A stretch of 64,000 nucleotides of DNA from Anastrepha obliqua. Taxonomy: Eukaryota > Arthropoda > Insecta > Diptera > Tephritidae. Positions within the stretch are counted from its first letter, which is position 1; every line of letters begins with the position of its first letter. Shown in pieces: positions 33,245 to 44,000 of this stretch. Where the stretch lies: contig NC_072893.1 of assembly GCF_027943255.1 (NCBI RefSeq), positions 18,994,001 through 19,058,000 on the forward strand. Direction: 5' to 3'. Made by a program: the position numbers and the translations under genes. The notes under the pieces were generated by a model that saw only the letters and a program-made list of their open reading frames with translations, searched no databases and was not told the DNA's origin.

Positions 33245-34044
33245 ACTGAAATGGTTCAAAAAGGGAAGAAGCGACTTGAGCGAAATCTCTGACGAAGTGT
33301 CAATCAAATGGCGAAAGAATTGAAAAATGATCTCAAAGTCAGGCCTTACAAGATCCAAAAGGCGCTTGATCTCACACCAAAGCAGCAACAAGTCAGACTT
33401 GAGAGAGCGAAGGAGTTGCTCCGCTTGAAGGAAAGAGGTGAATTTCATTGTGTTTTCTGACGAAATTAGGCAATTCGTAAACTCTCAAAACGATAAGATT
33501 TATTTGACCGACCGTATTTGAGTCATCGATTGGCCACCAGGAGACAGCACCCGCATCAGGTAATGACTTGGGTCGCTGTAACCGTAGATGGGAGCTCTCC
33601 AATCGTTTTCATCGAGCCTGGAGTCAAGGTAAATGCGAAATATTATCGGGAAAGTATTCTGGAGGTTGCTTTGAATCCGTGGGGAGACAAACTTTTCGGT
33701 GGCAGACATGGACGTTTCAACAGCACTCGGCACCGTCTCACAAAGCTCGAGTGAACCAAGAATGTCTAAAAAACAACGTTCCGAACTTCATAACGTCCAC
33801 ACAATGGCTCTCAAACTCACCAAATGCGAATCCGATGGATTATTTTCTTTGGGTCATTTTGGAGTGTAAGGTCCGAACTAAACGATTCAACAGTCTCGAG
33901 GCGCGGAAAAAGGCCAATGTCCGCGAGTGGGCCAAAACACCTGCGAGTCACATTCGGGTAACTTGCGGTTCGTTTCTGGACCGTCTAAAGGCCATAGTCA
34001 AGGCAAAATGTGGTCATATTGAGCAAATGGAAATTGATTCTTAA
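33245..34044 (+). pseudogene. Mariner-like transposase, DD37D (maT-like), inactive
   Basis: N-terminal helix-turn-helix debris (KNDLKVRPYKIQKALDL), then FSDEIRQFVNSQND (first D), VMTWVAVTVDGSSPIVFIEP, TFQQHSAPSHKARVNQE and NANPMDYFLWVILE. There are 37 residues between the second catalytic position and the D of PMDY, as in maT/DD37D families. The second catalytic D is replaced by H (QQHSAP). Frame changes at about 33440, 33515 and 33705. Stop at 34042-34044. The first half of the DNA-binding domain is missing. Confidence 0.8.
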
Positions 34045-34119
34045 TTTTGTCTCATTTTCACACATTTTTAACTTTGAATGGAATAAAAGTAATTTTCCAA
34101 ACTAAATTTATAGCCTTTT

Positions 34120-34780
34120 TAATTGGTCACACTTCGAGAGCCGGACGATGGACAACCAAGAAGACGGTGCCGTTTGTCACTACTTTTATTTTTGCTTGAC
34201 TTTCAAGATTTTTGACGATTTTGGCTTCCATGATTTTTGTGATACACAATTTTCGTCGAGTCCAGGTCCTTCTCATTACTCGTGCTAATTAACGTATTAT
34301 TAAAAACACGAAGTGAAATCAGGGGCCCGATCATCTCATCCGCGCACCGATCAACAAGCGTACGAAAGAAAATTACGTGATACGTCAAGCTTAAAAGCTG
34401 AATCGCATTGAAACCAACGATTTGTAACTTTAACTATTTTCAATTCACAATAGTTTTCAAGTTCCACAATGCTATCGATCGTATTTTTAGGTCACAATAG
34501 ACGTGGAATTGTCAACGCTGTTGTAAAATTTAGTAAATAAAACTAAAATCTAACCATGGATCCCACGTCGTTTCTTTTTTAATATATGAGTTCTTTCCAA
34601 ATAGGCAGGGTTGGATCGAGGGGAAATCTGCACCGAAGCTGGTACCTCTGTCTTCATTCCAAGATGGAGTCTCTGTCTTCCCCCAAGATGGAATCGTCAG
34701 TCGGAGCAGGGATTTTCTCTAAATCAGCCAATCAATTCCCTTAAAATTGCCAAATACTGCTAGTTTATTTCAGGCTTTTC
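34120..34780. other. Non-coding spacer, no gene seen
   Basis: Nothing recognisable apart from possible upstream debris of the LINE fragment that follows. Confidence 0.4.
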
Positions 34781-34784
34781 AGCC

Positions 34785-35560
34785 TTTGCGATCTTGCAGG
34801 CATACAAAATGCTTAGGGAACGTGGGAGCAAAAGAGATATTAACATTTTCTCAGATCGTCAAGCCGCGATCAAGGCTCTGACGGCGCCATGGCGCAGAAC
34901 CAAATTAGTCAACTCCTGTAAGGAGGAGATCAAATCTTTTTGTTGTGCTGGTAAAATTTCTCTGATCTGAGTTCCAGGACATAGGAAAATAGAGGGAAAT
35001 GAAATTGCTGATGAGCTTGCCAGGAAGGGGACTGAGTTGGCCTTATAGACCTCCTATCCGGCCATCGGCATCTCCCTGACAGTTGTTAAAGCGGAATTGG
35101 ATCACTTATTTCTCAGGGATGCGCAGAAAATATGGATCTTCATTTCTTCATGCGCTATTTCGAACACCCTTTGGTCTCAGTACAAAGAAAGAGAACTCAG
35201 AAAGTCCTGGTGCCTCCATGCCATTCAATTTCCAAACTCGTAGCTGTTTACATCGGCCATTGGACGATCGGTACAAACGCGGAAAAGGGAGGTTTACTAT
35301 TTAACCTCCATTGCAGGAGCTTAGGGGACCTTTCAAAGAATGATTCGTTGAACACTTTTTCTTTAAAAGTCCTTGTTCGGCAGCTAGACGATTAAGGTCA
35401 CTGGGTGCTCCTTTCTTTGAAAGCCAACCTAAACCTTACGCCTTCTCCATTACATCAACAGCTCTGGCTGGTTGTAGATATCTGCCCATTGAAAGTCTCA
35501 CAATGTTACCAGAACGGCGCTTTAGTTCTACTTGGGGAGTGCCAGATTAGTACGTCAACC
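34785..35560 (+). mobile_element. RNase H-type LINE fragment
   Basis: Plus-strand translation gives an RNase H end: RDINIFSDRQAAIKALTAPW, a stop in place of the W of WVPGHR, VPGHRKIEGNEIADELARKG, then a degraded C-terminal region. Typical of I/Loa-type LINE polyproteins. Multiple stops. Confidence 0.75.
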
Positions 35561-35694
35561 ATTTGACTTACCTTGCTTCCAGTGAAAGTGATGGAGATGA
35601 TAAAAAGGCCGGAGACAGCTTAAAGTAAAGAGCAATCCTTTGGCGCACCCAAGCACAGCGTAAATATATAAATGGTTAATTATTCTCGCTCATT

Positions 35695-35990
35695 TAAAAA
35701 CTTTTCCTTGCAGATTCCCGAAACGATTCCGCCTGACCAAAGAGGCCTTTAAATTTGTTTTACAGGAAATAAATTTAACGAAATCAGAGGACAAAGCCCT
35801 GCCTCCAGTATCACAATTGGTAGACACACATTCACTTTTTGCTGGCGGTGGGTACCAACACTACCAACGACTATTTGATCGGTATGGGCCAGAGCATCGT
35901 TTCGAAGTAGACATGCCACGTCCTAAATGAAATGGAAACGTATGGATTTGAGTTTATTAAAATTCGTCTCATAACAAATTTATTAGAAAA
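35695..35990 (+). pseudogene. PIF/Harbinger transposase fragment
   Basis: After a splice-acceptor-like TTTTCCTTGCAG the plus strand reads FPKRFRLTKEAFKFVLQEIN, then LTKSEDKALPPVSQL and, with frame shifts, GGGYQ...LFDRYGPEHRF. This matches the N-terminal region of another Harbinger transposase group, distinct from the copy at 8414-8767. Only about 100 codons remain. Confidence 0.65.
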
Positions 35991-36460
35991 TCCATATCTA
36001 TTTATATTTTTTTACAATCTACCTACATTTTTGGTTAAATTCGTTTGTTTATGGGCGGCTGTCGGTGTTCGAATGATAGTTCGATCAAACGAGTACGTTC
36101 AACACTCGCTCAAATATGCATTTTTCAGTGACGAGTGGTGCTTTCGCTGATGTGATGATTCGGCGCCAGGTCCCCTTGCACTTGGCTCTTTCAAAGCGAA
36201 GAAGGCCTTTGTCTTTCCCTATCATCAGCGGCCTTAGATTTTTGGAGTTACCAGACTTAGCGGAACGTTGTCATCTTTTTTCGTGCCTTAGAAAAAAACT
36301 AGAAGCTTTTCTTTTCAGAAATAGTCTCGGAGTATGGCCTCATAGCGCAAAACGAATCAGCCAATTTTGTTTTTGAATAACTTTTTTATTACATAAGAAA
36401 CGTAGTTTTGAGTTAAGCGATTCTTTATTTTGATCTTTACGCACTCCATCTCTTAACGAT
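35991..36460. other. Spacer, no gene seen
   Basis: Short frames at 35932-36376 have no family resemblance. Confidence 0.4.
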
Positions 36461-37600
36461 ATGGTTGAGGCTTTTTACCCAAAGGTAACATGGTTCCTTT
36501 CTACTGCGATATTGAGTAGAACTGCAGGTCCGATGAACTACCGAGACTTGGTAACAGACAATTTCGCACCCTTTGTGCCATTGTCCTGCTCTAGCAGGTG
36601 GTACAAAATGTTCTCAGAAGGCCGAGAAGATGTGAACGACGAAAAGTGTGTCGGCGTGCCGGACGCCCGAGTACTTCAACGACAAACGAAAAAATTGATG
36701 AAGTGAAGAAGATGGTATTGGCCAATCGTCGAACCACCGTTAGAGAAGTTGCTGAGGACCTAGACATATCTATTGGCTCGTGGCATTTGATTTTTTCCAA
36801 TGATTTAGGAATGAGACTGGTCGCCGCAAAACTGACGGGTCGTACCAAAACTGCTCAATTTCGACGAAAAGCAGCATCGCATGAACATTGCTAATGAGAT
36901 GTTGGACTCTGTCCGCGACGACTCAAATTTGCTCCAGAGGGTCATAACTGGTGACGAATCGTGGATTTATAGCTCTGACGTGGAAACCAAAGCTCAATCA
37001 TCTCAATGGAAGCTGCCGCACGACCCAAGACCGAAAAATGCGCGCCAAGTTCCGTCGAATGTAAAAGTTTTGCTTACCGTTTTCTTCGTAGGGGTAATTG
37101 CAGGGGCGTTGTGCATTTTGCCACAGTGAGTTCTTGTCACAGGGTGGCATTAGGATCAATAAGGAATATTACCTGCAAGTTATGCGCAATTTGCGCGAAG
37201 CAATCCGCAATCCGCCAGAAACGCCCGGATTTGTGAAAGAACAAAAATTGGCTCTTGCATCACGATAACGCCCCTGCTCACTCATCGTTGCTTGTGCGCG
37301 ACTTTTTGACCAAAAACAACACACTTATGATGCCACAGCCACCGTATTCCCCAGATCTGGCCCCCTGCTCCCCTGACTTTTTCTTGTTCACGAAACTGAG
37401 AAGGGCCATGAAAGGATGACGCTACGCTACGATTGACGAGATAAAGACAGCTTCGAAGGAGGAGCTGAACAAGATAAAAAAAAAATATATTTTTTGAAGT
37501 GCTTCGAAGATTGGAGAAAACGTTGGCACAAGTGCATAACATCTCATGGGGATTACTTTGAAGGGGACAAAATAGGTATTAATAAATAATTTTTGAAAAA
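36461..37600 (+). mobile_element. Decayed mariner, irritans-like
   Basis: Recognisable blocks in order: RAGRPSTSTTNEKIDEVKKM, TVREVAEDLDISIGS, VITGDESWIYSSDVETKAQS, KNARQVPSNVKVLLTVFF, LHHDNAPAHSSLLVRDFL, PYSPDLAPCSPDFFLF (an inserted SP before the last catalytic D) and TIDEIKTASKEELNKIKK. Frameshifts occur throughout. The right end has AAATTCGCGATACTTTTTGA, resembling mariner terminal sequence. Confidence 0.8.
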
Positions 37601-37609
37601 CACAAAATT

Positions 37610-37855
37610 CGCGATACTTTTTGAACACACTTCGTACTATTTAGTTATGGTGAAAGAAAAAATTGTGAGGGGAACTTTGGGGCTGCTACGCCACTTGCGA
37701 CATTCTGCAGCCGAACTCTGTGCGATCATTTCACACATATTAACACACTTGTCCAATACGTCGTTGTTCAGATGGCAACGAAGTGTTAAATTTTTTCGTA
37801 TATCTATATGATTCTGTCGAATTCGCTGAGAGCCGGTTAACGGCCGGTAACATTG
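37610..37855. other. Spacer, no gene seen
   Basis: Nothing recognisable between the mariner remnant and the TTAGGGGTAGTCAGA element. Confidence 0.4.
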
Positions 37856-37857
37856 AG

Positions 37858-38456
37858 GAGTTAGGGGTAGTCAGAGGCCAGAAAAAGTGATGTTTCCACA
37901 TGACTTTAGCCAAATTTCGTAAAAAAAAATTAATAATTGTAAAAGTTATCGCTGTTTGTGCGGAGCCCGTTGCTCCAGAAGTCCCATGCGGTGATCATCA
38001 CAAGTCCTTGGAGATTCATCTAAAATTAGGCGGACAAGAGAAATTAGTTTTACTGATAGATATTCTTGTGCCTGATCGAAGCTGTTTATTTTTAAAAAAT
38101 CAAGAATATGGCGGCCTCCGGAAATTCTTTCAGATTTTCAAGAAAAAAACCGACAATTAATTGTTTAAAAAAAATCGAAATTTTTATGTTTTCCAAAAGC
38201 AGTATAAATTTGATGGAAATCTGCCAAGCGATTTTTAAGTTACTGTGATCACCAGTTCAAAAAACATAGTTTTGAGAAAAACGCATTTAAAGATTTGCGA
38301 ACACTTCGGAGCGCCCGAACGCCTTTTGTTAATCGTTGAATACCTCGAAAAGTATTTGTCGGGTTTACTTCAAATTTTCACACAATATTTTTAAGATATT
38401 ATAATTTAAGAAAAAAATCCAATTTTTTTTTGAAAATTCTGACTACCCCTAACCCT
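37858..38456. mobile_element. Non-autonomous element with TTAGGGGTAGTCAGA ends, copy A
   Basis: About 600 bp bounded by GAGTTAGGGGTAGTCAGA at the left and TCTGACTACCCCTAACC at the right, which are inverted repeats. The interior is homologous, in opposite orientation, to 42237-42955 (shared blocks GTGATCATCA, AAACATAATTTT and AACAAAGGGCG-type). No reliable coding frame. Superfamily unknown. Confidence 0.75.
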
Positions 38457-38459
38457 TTA

Positions 38460-39182
38460 AACAGGTTTTCACCCTGGCTGCAAGCTAACCTAACTTTACG
38501 CGCGCCATTGCTTGTATGTTAGAATACTGCAGCTGGCTAAGTAGTTCACAAGTGTCAAATGTGATTGATGTGCGACGCTATTTGCAAAAATTATAAATCT
38601 TCCGATAGGGTGATTAATTTTGCGCCATCTTTAATTGGTAAAAAAAACTTTTTAATTTGTTTTATTTCGCATTTTTTCCCTCAGTTTTCATAATAAAAAT
38701 TCTTAAATGCAAATCTATTCGAATTTTTTACTCGCCACTGTAGATATTTGTATTTGATAAGGCACTAAATATGTATGTGCTTAGAAAAGATAGAAGCGAT
38801 AATTTCTACAAATATTTGACCAATTTATTTTTCGATATTTTTAAGTCGACACATCTATTTACATATATACATACATAAGTAAGTGCGAACACGACTTCTA
38901 AAGCCAAGTGACTTTATTTACATATAGACGCCTAAAGTGAATAGGAGGCACACGCACATTCACATTTATAATAAAATACTTTTTGAGTGCAAATACTTAA
39001 TAATGTGATTATAAATATTATATTAAATTTTATGTGCAACAAATATGTACATACTTAGCCTATACATAAATACAACGTGGTATTTAAGGGAGTATTCAAA
39101 TGGTATATACGCACATACATGCGACAATACAAAAATTCCTGCTGTCACATAAATGCGCAACATAGCCGACCTTGCCCACACA
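38460..39182. other. Non-coding spacer, 5' flank of tRNA
   Basis: No gene seen. Contains the inverted 66-bp repeat shared with 31865-31935 (here 38535-38605). Confidence 0.45.
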
Positions 39183-39255
39183 GCCTCGGTGGCGCAGTAG
39201 GCAGCGCGTAAGTCTCATAATCTTAAGGTCGTGAGTTCGAGCCTCACCCGGGGCA
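39183..39255 (+). tRNA. tRNA-Met (CAT), elongator type
   Basis: 73 nt fold as a full cloverleaf: acceptor GCCTCGG pairs with CCGGGGC, with discriminator A; D stem GCGC/GCGC around AGTAGGCA; anticodon loop CTCATAA with anticodon CAT; T arm GTGAG-TTCGAGC-CTCAC. A-box and B-box elements are intact. The anticodon stem has an A-T pair (TAAGT/TCTTA) where many eukaryotic elongator tRNA-Met genes have C-G, a paired change. The start base G and overall sequence match elongator rather than initiator tRNA-Met. No intron. Likely functional. Confidence 0.93.
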
Positions 39256-39259
39256 GTGA

Positions 39260-39267
39260 TTTTTTTT
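39260..39267 (+). terminator. Pol III terminator (T run)
   Basis: A run of eight T residues begins about five bases after the tRNA-Met 3' end, as expected for RNA polymerase III termination. Confidence 0.85.
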
Positions 39268-39269
39268 GT

Positions 39270-40205
39270 ATTTATTTGAATCCTTTTTAAACAGTATTTT
39301 TTTTGTATATATGATACTTGAATAAATAAAAATAAAAAGTACACATTTCACGCAGGTAAATTCTATAGAAGCACTGGCGTTATGATTGATTTATTTTTGG
39401 AGACAAATAAAACATGCAGAATTTAAGGAAAATTTCCGAAATGAAAAAGTGAAACATTTTGATCTTTCGGAAAGAAAAATTCGGCACGCGGAGATTAAAG
39501 AAGTTTCGGTACCCAACCGCTATTGGAAATTTTTTAAGAGAACATAGGAAGACCGAAAGTTTTAATATGAAAACGGGCTGAGAGCTAAAAAAGCACCAAT
39601 TGAAGGAAAGATCGGTTATAAAGCGCACCAACAAACAGAAGAAATTTAAAACTGCTGAGAATACGTATGTATGTACGTACATATCTAAGTAGTATACTCG
39701 TATGTGGAAATTTTTAGAACAATTTTATTCTGAATACTTCAAGAATTTGAATTGAAGTTGAAATCAACTTGAATGAGTTAAAATTTTTTTGAATGAGGTA
39801 AAATTTTTTTTAATGAGTTAACATTTTTTTCATTGAGTTAAAATTTAAAATTCTCTGTAGCGACGAGGAAATGGTAAGCGCTCTAGAATTGTTAGAAAGA
39901 GTGAGAGCAAGAAAGTATAGGGAGGCACTATTAAGGATTTTCGAATTGGACTGTCGGAATAGACTTTTTGCATACAATAAAGAAAAAGCCCATTATTTTA
40001 TTTTTTTTCTTTTATTTAATTTTTATTTTATTTTTGTTATGTTATAGTTTTTTGAATAATTTATTAGCTGTAACTTCTTTGTTATTTAATTTTTTTTGTA
40101 TATTTTTTTTGTTATATTTTATTTTATTTATTTTTATTTTAATTTAATTTTTTTTATTATTTTTTATTGTTTTTTTTTTTTATTCTTTTATTATGGTTGT
40201 TTGGT
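39270..40205. other. Non-coding spacer, partly low complexity
   Basis: No gene seen. From about 40000 the sequence becomes TTTTA-rich low complexity. Confidence 0.5.
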
Positions 40206-40640
40206 TGGTTTAAGGGTGACCCCGCATCGGAGTGCCACATAGACCGTAAGTTGGGTCCGTTGTGTTGCCCTAGAGCTCATTATCTTGTATGATTTCCCCA
40301 CCTAACCGACATTTTGATTATAGATTTTGGTCTCAGATATTAATTCGTTTCGAGAATTTGATGAGAGATTCGATTTTCAGGTCCGAGAGTACTGAAAGAT
40401 TGTCAATTGTTGGAGAGCCTAGAAGAGCGAGTCGACTTTTGGCTAGACCGGGACAACTGCACAGCAAATGCCTGCTCGATACTTCCTCATCTTCGTCCGC
40501 GCAGTATCTGCACAGGTCGTTTTGAGGAACCCCGAGCCGACGTGCGTGAGTGCCCAAAAGGCAGTGGCCGGTGATAAGAGATATTATATGCCTTAGTTCG
40601 TGTTTCGAAAGACTTATAAGGGTTTTTGTTTGTTTTATTA
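40206..40640 (-). mobile_element. C-terminal end of RNase H-type LINE
   Basis: Minus-strand frame: HELRHIISLITGHCLLGTHA, then RRLGVPQNDLCRYCADEDEE and SRHLLCSCPGLAKSRL. This is the conserved region with a Cys/His cluster following RNase H in I/Loa-type LINEs. The same region recurs at 53720-53860 (+) and 59160-59260 (-). It is embedded in TTTTA-rich sequence. Confidence 0.75.
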
Positions 40641-41280
40641 TAATTTTAAATAATTTTTTGGTTTTAACTTTCTTGTCATTCAATTTATTTTATTTTAATC
40701 ATTTTTGTTTCACTTTATTTAATTTTTTTTATTATTTTTAATTTTTTTGCATTCTTTTATTTTATTTTTACTGCATATTTTGCATTTCATTTTGCTATAG
40801 TTTATTTTATTTTTGTTATGTTATAATTTATTTAATTATGTTATTTTTCTTTAATAATTTATTAATTTTAACTTTTTTGTTTTTTGATTTATTTTTATTT
40901 TTTATTATTTTTATATTTGTTTTATTCAATTTTATTTCGCTTTTTTTAATTTCTTTTTTATTTTTATTCTTTTATTTTTTTTAATAATTTATTAATTTTA
41001 ATTTTTCTGTTATCTTTTGTTTTGTTTTTATTTCTTATTTTTTTATATATTTTTTATTCATTCTTATTTCACTTTATTTAATTTTTTTATTATTTTTAGG
41101 TTTTTTTTGTATTCTTTTATTTTATTTTTAAATAATTTATTACAATAATTTTAACTTTTGTGTTTTTAATTTATTTTAATTTATTTTTTATTCATTTTTA
41201 TTTCATTTTATTTAATTTTTTTATTGCATATTTTGGTTTTTATTTTATCTTATTTTATTTTGCTTTATTTTAATTTATTT
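40640..41280. repeat. TTTTA-rich low-complexity region
   Basis: Imperfect runs of TTTTATTTTATTTAAT-type sequence with no stable period. A similar tract is at 43020-44000. Confidence 0.8.
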
Positions 41281-41485
41281 TATCGGCGAATTGAGCTTTT
41301 ACGCATCTCAAATGGTTGCTGTCTCGCGTTGCAAACGGCGAATGCTGCAAAATTTAGTCGTAGTTTAGAAAATATCATGGACAAAATGATAAGAAGTGCA
41401 GAAAAACATTATTGGATTGAAAAAAAAAGGGATGGTGCATGCAGGTGTACAGATAGATGTTTTGTTATGGGAAATATGAATACCA
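41281..41485 (+). other. Short open stretch of unknown origin
   Basis: A plus-strand frame runs through LRISNGCCLALQTANAAKFS, then ENIMDKMIRSAEKHYWIEKK and CTDRCFVMGNMNTIN up to the piggyBac-like insertion. With that element removed it would continue about 10 codons to a stop near 42102. A partial copy of its end lies at 42957-43020. Not recognised; it may be debris of an old gene or element. Confidence 0.3.
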
Positions 41486-41489
41486 TTAA

Positions 41490-42061
41490 CCCTTTGGGGA
41501 CGGAGTCCCTCGACGGGTGAGCGTCGCTGAGGACGAGAGATATTAGAGTGCGCAGTAAAGAAAATAAATACGTTGAACTTTATAAAAACTAAGGCTTTAT
41601 TTAACACAAGAAAACATTTTCATAAAATAAAAAAATAATTATAAATAAACTGCTATCACTGCTAATGTTGAAATGCCAGAGTGGATTCCTAATTGCACGG
41701 ATTTCATTTCCACTTCCGTCTTATCAGATTCAAAGTAATATTCGTCAGAACTGGCACCTTTTAACGTATCATCTCTAGATCGCTTAGCCATCGTACGTAG
41801 GATAAAATATAAAATATATAAAAAGACTGCTGGTTCCTCTGGCAGTGAAATTCGTTCTGACTCTACCGCCGTCTCACATCGTAAGTTTACATTTTAAGGA
41901 AGATACGACTTCATCGCTAATGGCCCCTAGTATCTTTGAATGAAAACATGAATCTTTTACTATACCTCATCTGATCTTATCGCTCAGAATGACAGAGCTC
42001 GCGAGCCTTGTAGCTGTGAACAAATTTGAGAGGCTATATGCCGACACTCGCCCCCAAAGGG
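41490..42061. mobile_element. piggyBac-like non-autonomous element
   Basis: 572 bp starting CCCTTTGGGGACGG and ending CCCCCAAAGGG, flanked by TTAA at 41486-41489 and 42062-42065. TTAA duplication plus CCC...GGG ends are hallmarks of piggyBac. A related sequence at 42957-43000 has the same flanks around a single TTAA without the element, an independent empty site. Confidence 0.85.
41639..41791 (-). pseudogene. Possible piggyBac transposase start
   Basis: A 50-codon minus-strand frame inside the piggyBac-like element begins MAKRSRDDTLKGASSDEYYF and ends after an unrelated hydrophobic stretch. A short basic then acidic start of this kind is common at the N-terminus of piggyBac transposases. The catalytic domain is absent. 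Confidence 0.45.
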
Positions 42062-42236
42062 TTAATGCGACGGAGATTCTGACGATGAGTTGGGCATTTT
42101 AAGCCGGACGGAAAAGCAAAAAAAAATATTAGTTTGTTTTATTTAATTAATTTTAATTTTATTTTAATTCGCTTATTTATTTTCAGATTTTTTCTTTTGT
42201 TTTATTGCACTTTATTTTATTAAATGTAATTTAAGA

Positions 42237-42955
42237 GGTTAGGGGTAGTCAGAATTTTCAAAAAATTGGATTTTTTCGCATTTTCTTTAACTATAGTATC
42301 TTAAAAATATTGTGTGCAAAATTTGAAGTGAATCCGAGAAATACTTTTCGAGTCATTCAACAATTAACAAAGGGCGCTCGGGCGCTCCGGAGCAAATAGC
42401 AAAACTTTAAATGCGTTTTTATGAAAATTATGTTTTTTGAACTGGTGATCACTAAAGCTTAAAAACCGCTTGACAGATTTCAATAAATTTTCTACTGCTT
42501 TTGAAAAACATAAAAAATTAGTGCCTGATGAAAGGATTTTTTTTTCGAAAATTTTAATTTTTTTTTAAACAATTATTTGCCGGGGTTTTCTCGAAAATCT
42601 GAAAAATATTTCCTGCGGCCGCCATATTGTTAACTTTCAAAAAAAAAAAAAAACAAATCGATCAGGCACAAGATTATCTATTAATAAAACTAAGTTTTCT
42701 TGTCCGATTGATTTTAGATGAACCTTCTAGGACTTCTGATGATCACCGCAAGGGACTTCTGGAGAAAAGGGCTCCACACAAACAGCGACAACTTTTACAA
42801 TTATTATTACTTTTTTTTTGAAATTTTGCTAAAGTCAAGTAGAGGCAAGATGTATTAAAGCTATGTTTTTATTTTTGTAAAATAAAGGACTTGACTAGCA
42901 AAAAAAAAAAAAAAAATTATTGAAAATCATAATTTCTCTGACTATCCCTAACCCC
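42237..42955. mobile_element. Non-autonomous element with TTAGGGGTAGTCAGA ends, copy B
   Basis: Begins GGTTAGGGGTAGTCAGAA and ends TCTGACTATCCCTAACCCC. It is the inverted homologue of copy A (37858-38456), somewhat longer, with an extra piece ending in an A-run (about 42840-42915). No coding frame. Confidence 0.75.
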
Positions 42956-42956
42956 T

Positions 42957-44000
42957 TATGGGAAATATGGATACCATTAATGTGACGTAAATTCTGACGA
43001 TGAGTTAAGCATTTTCAGCCACACGGAAAAGCAAAAAAAAAAATAGTTTATTTTATTTAATTAGTTTTTATTTTATTATAATTCGCTTATTTATTTTCAG
43101 ATTTTTGTTGTTGTTTTATTTTACTTTATTTTATTATATTTCATTTAATTTTTTTTTAATATTATTTTAATTTATTTTATTTTGTTGTAGTATTTTATTG
43201 CTTTAAGAGTTTAGTTTGTTTTTTCTATATTTGCATTTAGTTCATTTTATTGTATTTTCTCAAATTTAATTTGGTTTTATATTACTTTATTTATTTCAGT
43301 TTATAGTATTTTAATTGTCTTTTTATTTATTTTCCTTTTTTCTTTTCATATTAGTTTATTTCATTTGACTAAATTATTTTATTGTATTTTAGTTCATTCT
43401 CACTCACTTTGTTTTTCTTTTATTTCAGTTTATTTTATTTTATTATATTTAATTGAACTTATTTTATTTTACTTTATTTCATTTCACTTAACTTTTCTTA
43501 TTTTTTATAATTAATTTGTTTTATATTACTTTATTTTATTTTATGTAATTTTTTTTTATTTCTTTCTTTATTTTTTATATTGTACATTATTTTATTTTAT
43601 TCCCTTTTTGTTTTCATTTATATTACTTTATTTTATTTCAGTTTATTTCATTTTATTTGAATTTATTTTACTATATTTTTATTTTAGTTTACTTTTTTTT
43701 ATTACTTTCGTTTGTTTTAATCTATTTTATTTATATGTTTTATACTTTTATGTTTTTGTATTTTATTTTATTCTTTTTAATTTTTATTTTATATTTTCGT
43801 TTTATCTTCTTTTATTTTACGTGTTTAATTACCATATTTAATTTTGTTTTATAAAACTTTATTTTAGTTCAGTATATTTTATTTTATTAAGTTCTATTTC
43901 AATTTTATTTTAATTTAATTTAATTTAATTTAATTTTTCCTTCATTTTATTTATTTATTTTAGTTTATTTTATTTTATTTCATTTCATTTCGTTGTCTAT
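42957..44000. repeat. Duplicated segment plus TTTTA-rich low complexity
   Basis: The first 170 bp repeat the sequence flanking the piggyBac-like insertion (shared GGGAAATATGGATACCATTAA, ATTCTGACGATGAGTT and ACGGAAAAGCAAAAAAAAA). From about 43020 to 44000 the sequence is degenerate TTTTA-type low complexity; frames such as 43608-43841 are its by-products. Confidence 0.75.

Noticed and set aside
43608..43854. Phe/Leu/Tyr-rich frames suggesting membrane proteins
   Set aside because: TTTTA-type low-complexity DNA translates into hydrophobic residues in every frame.
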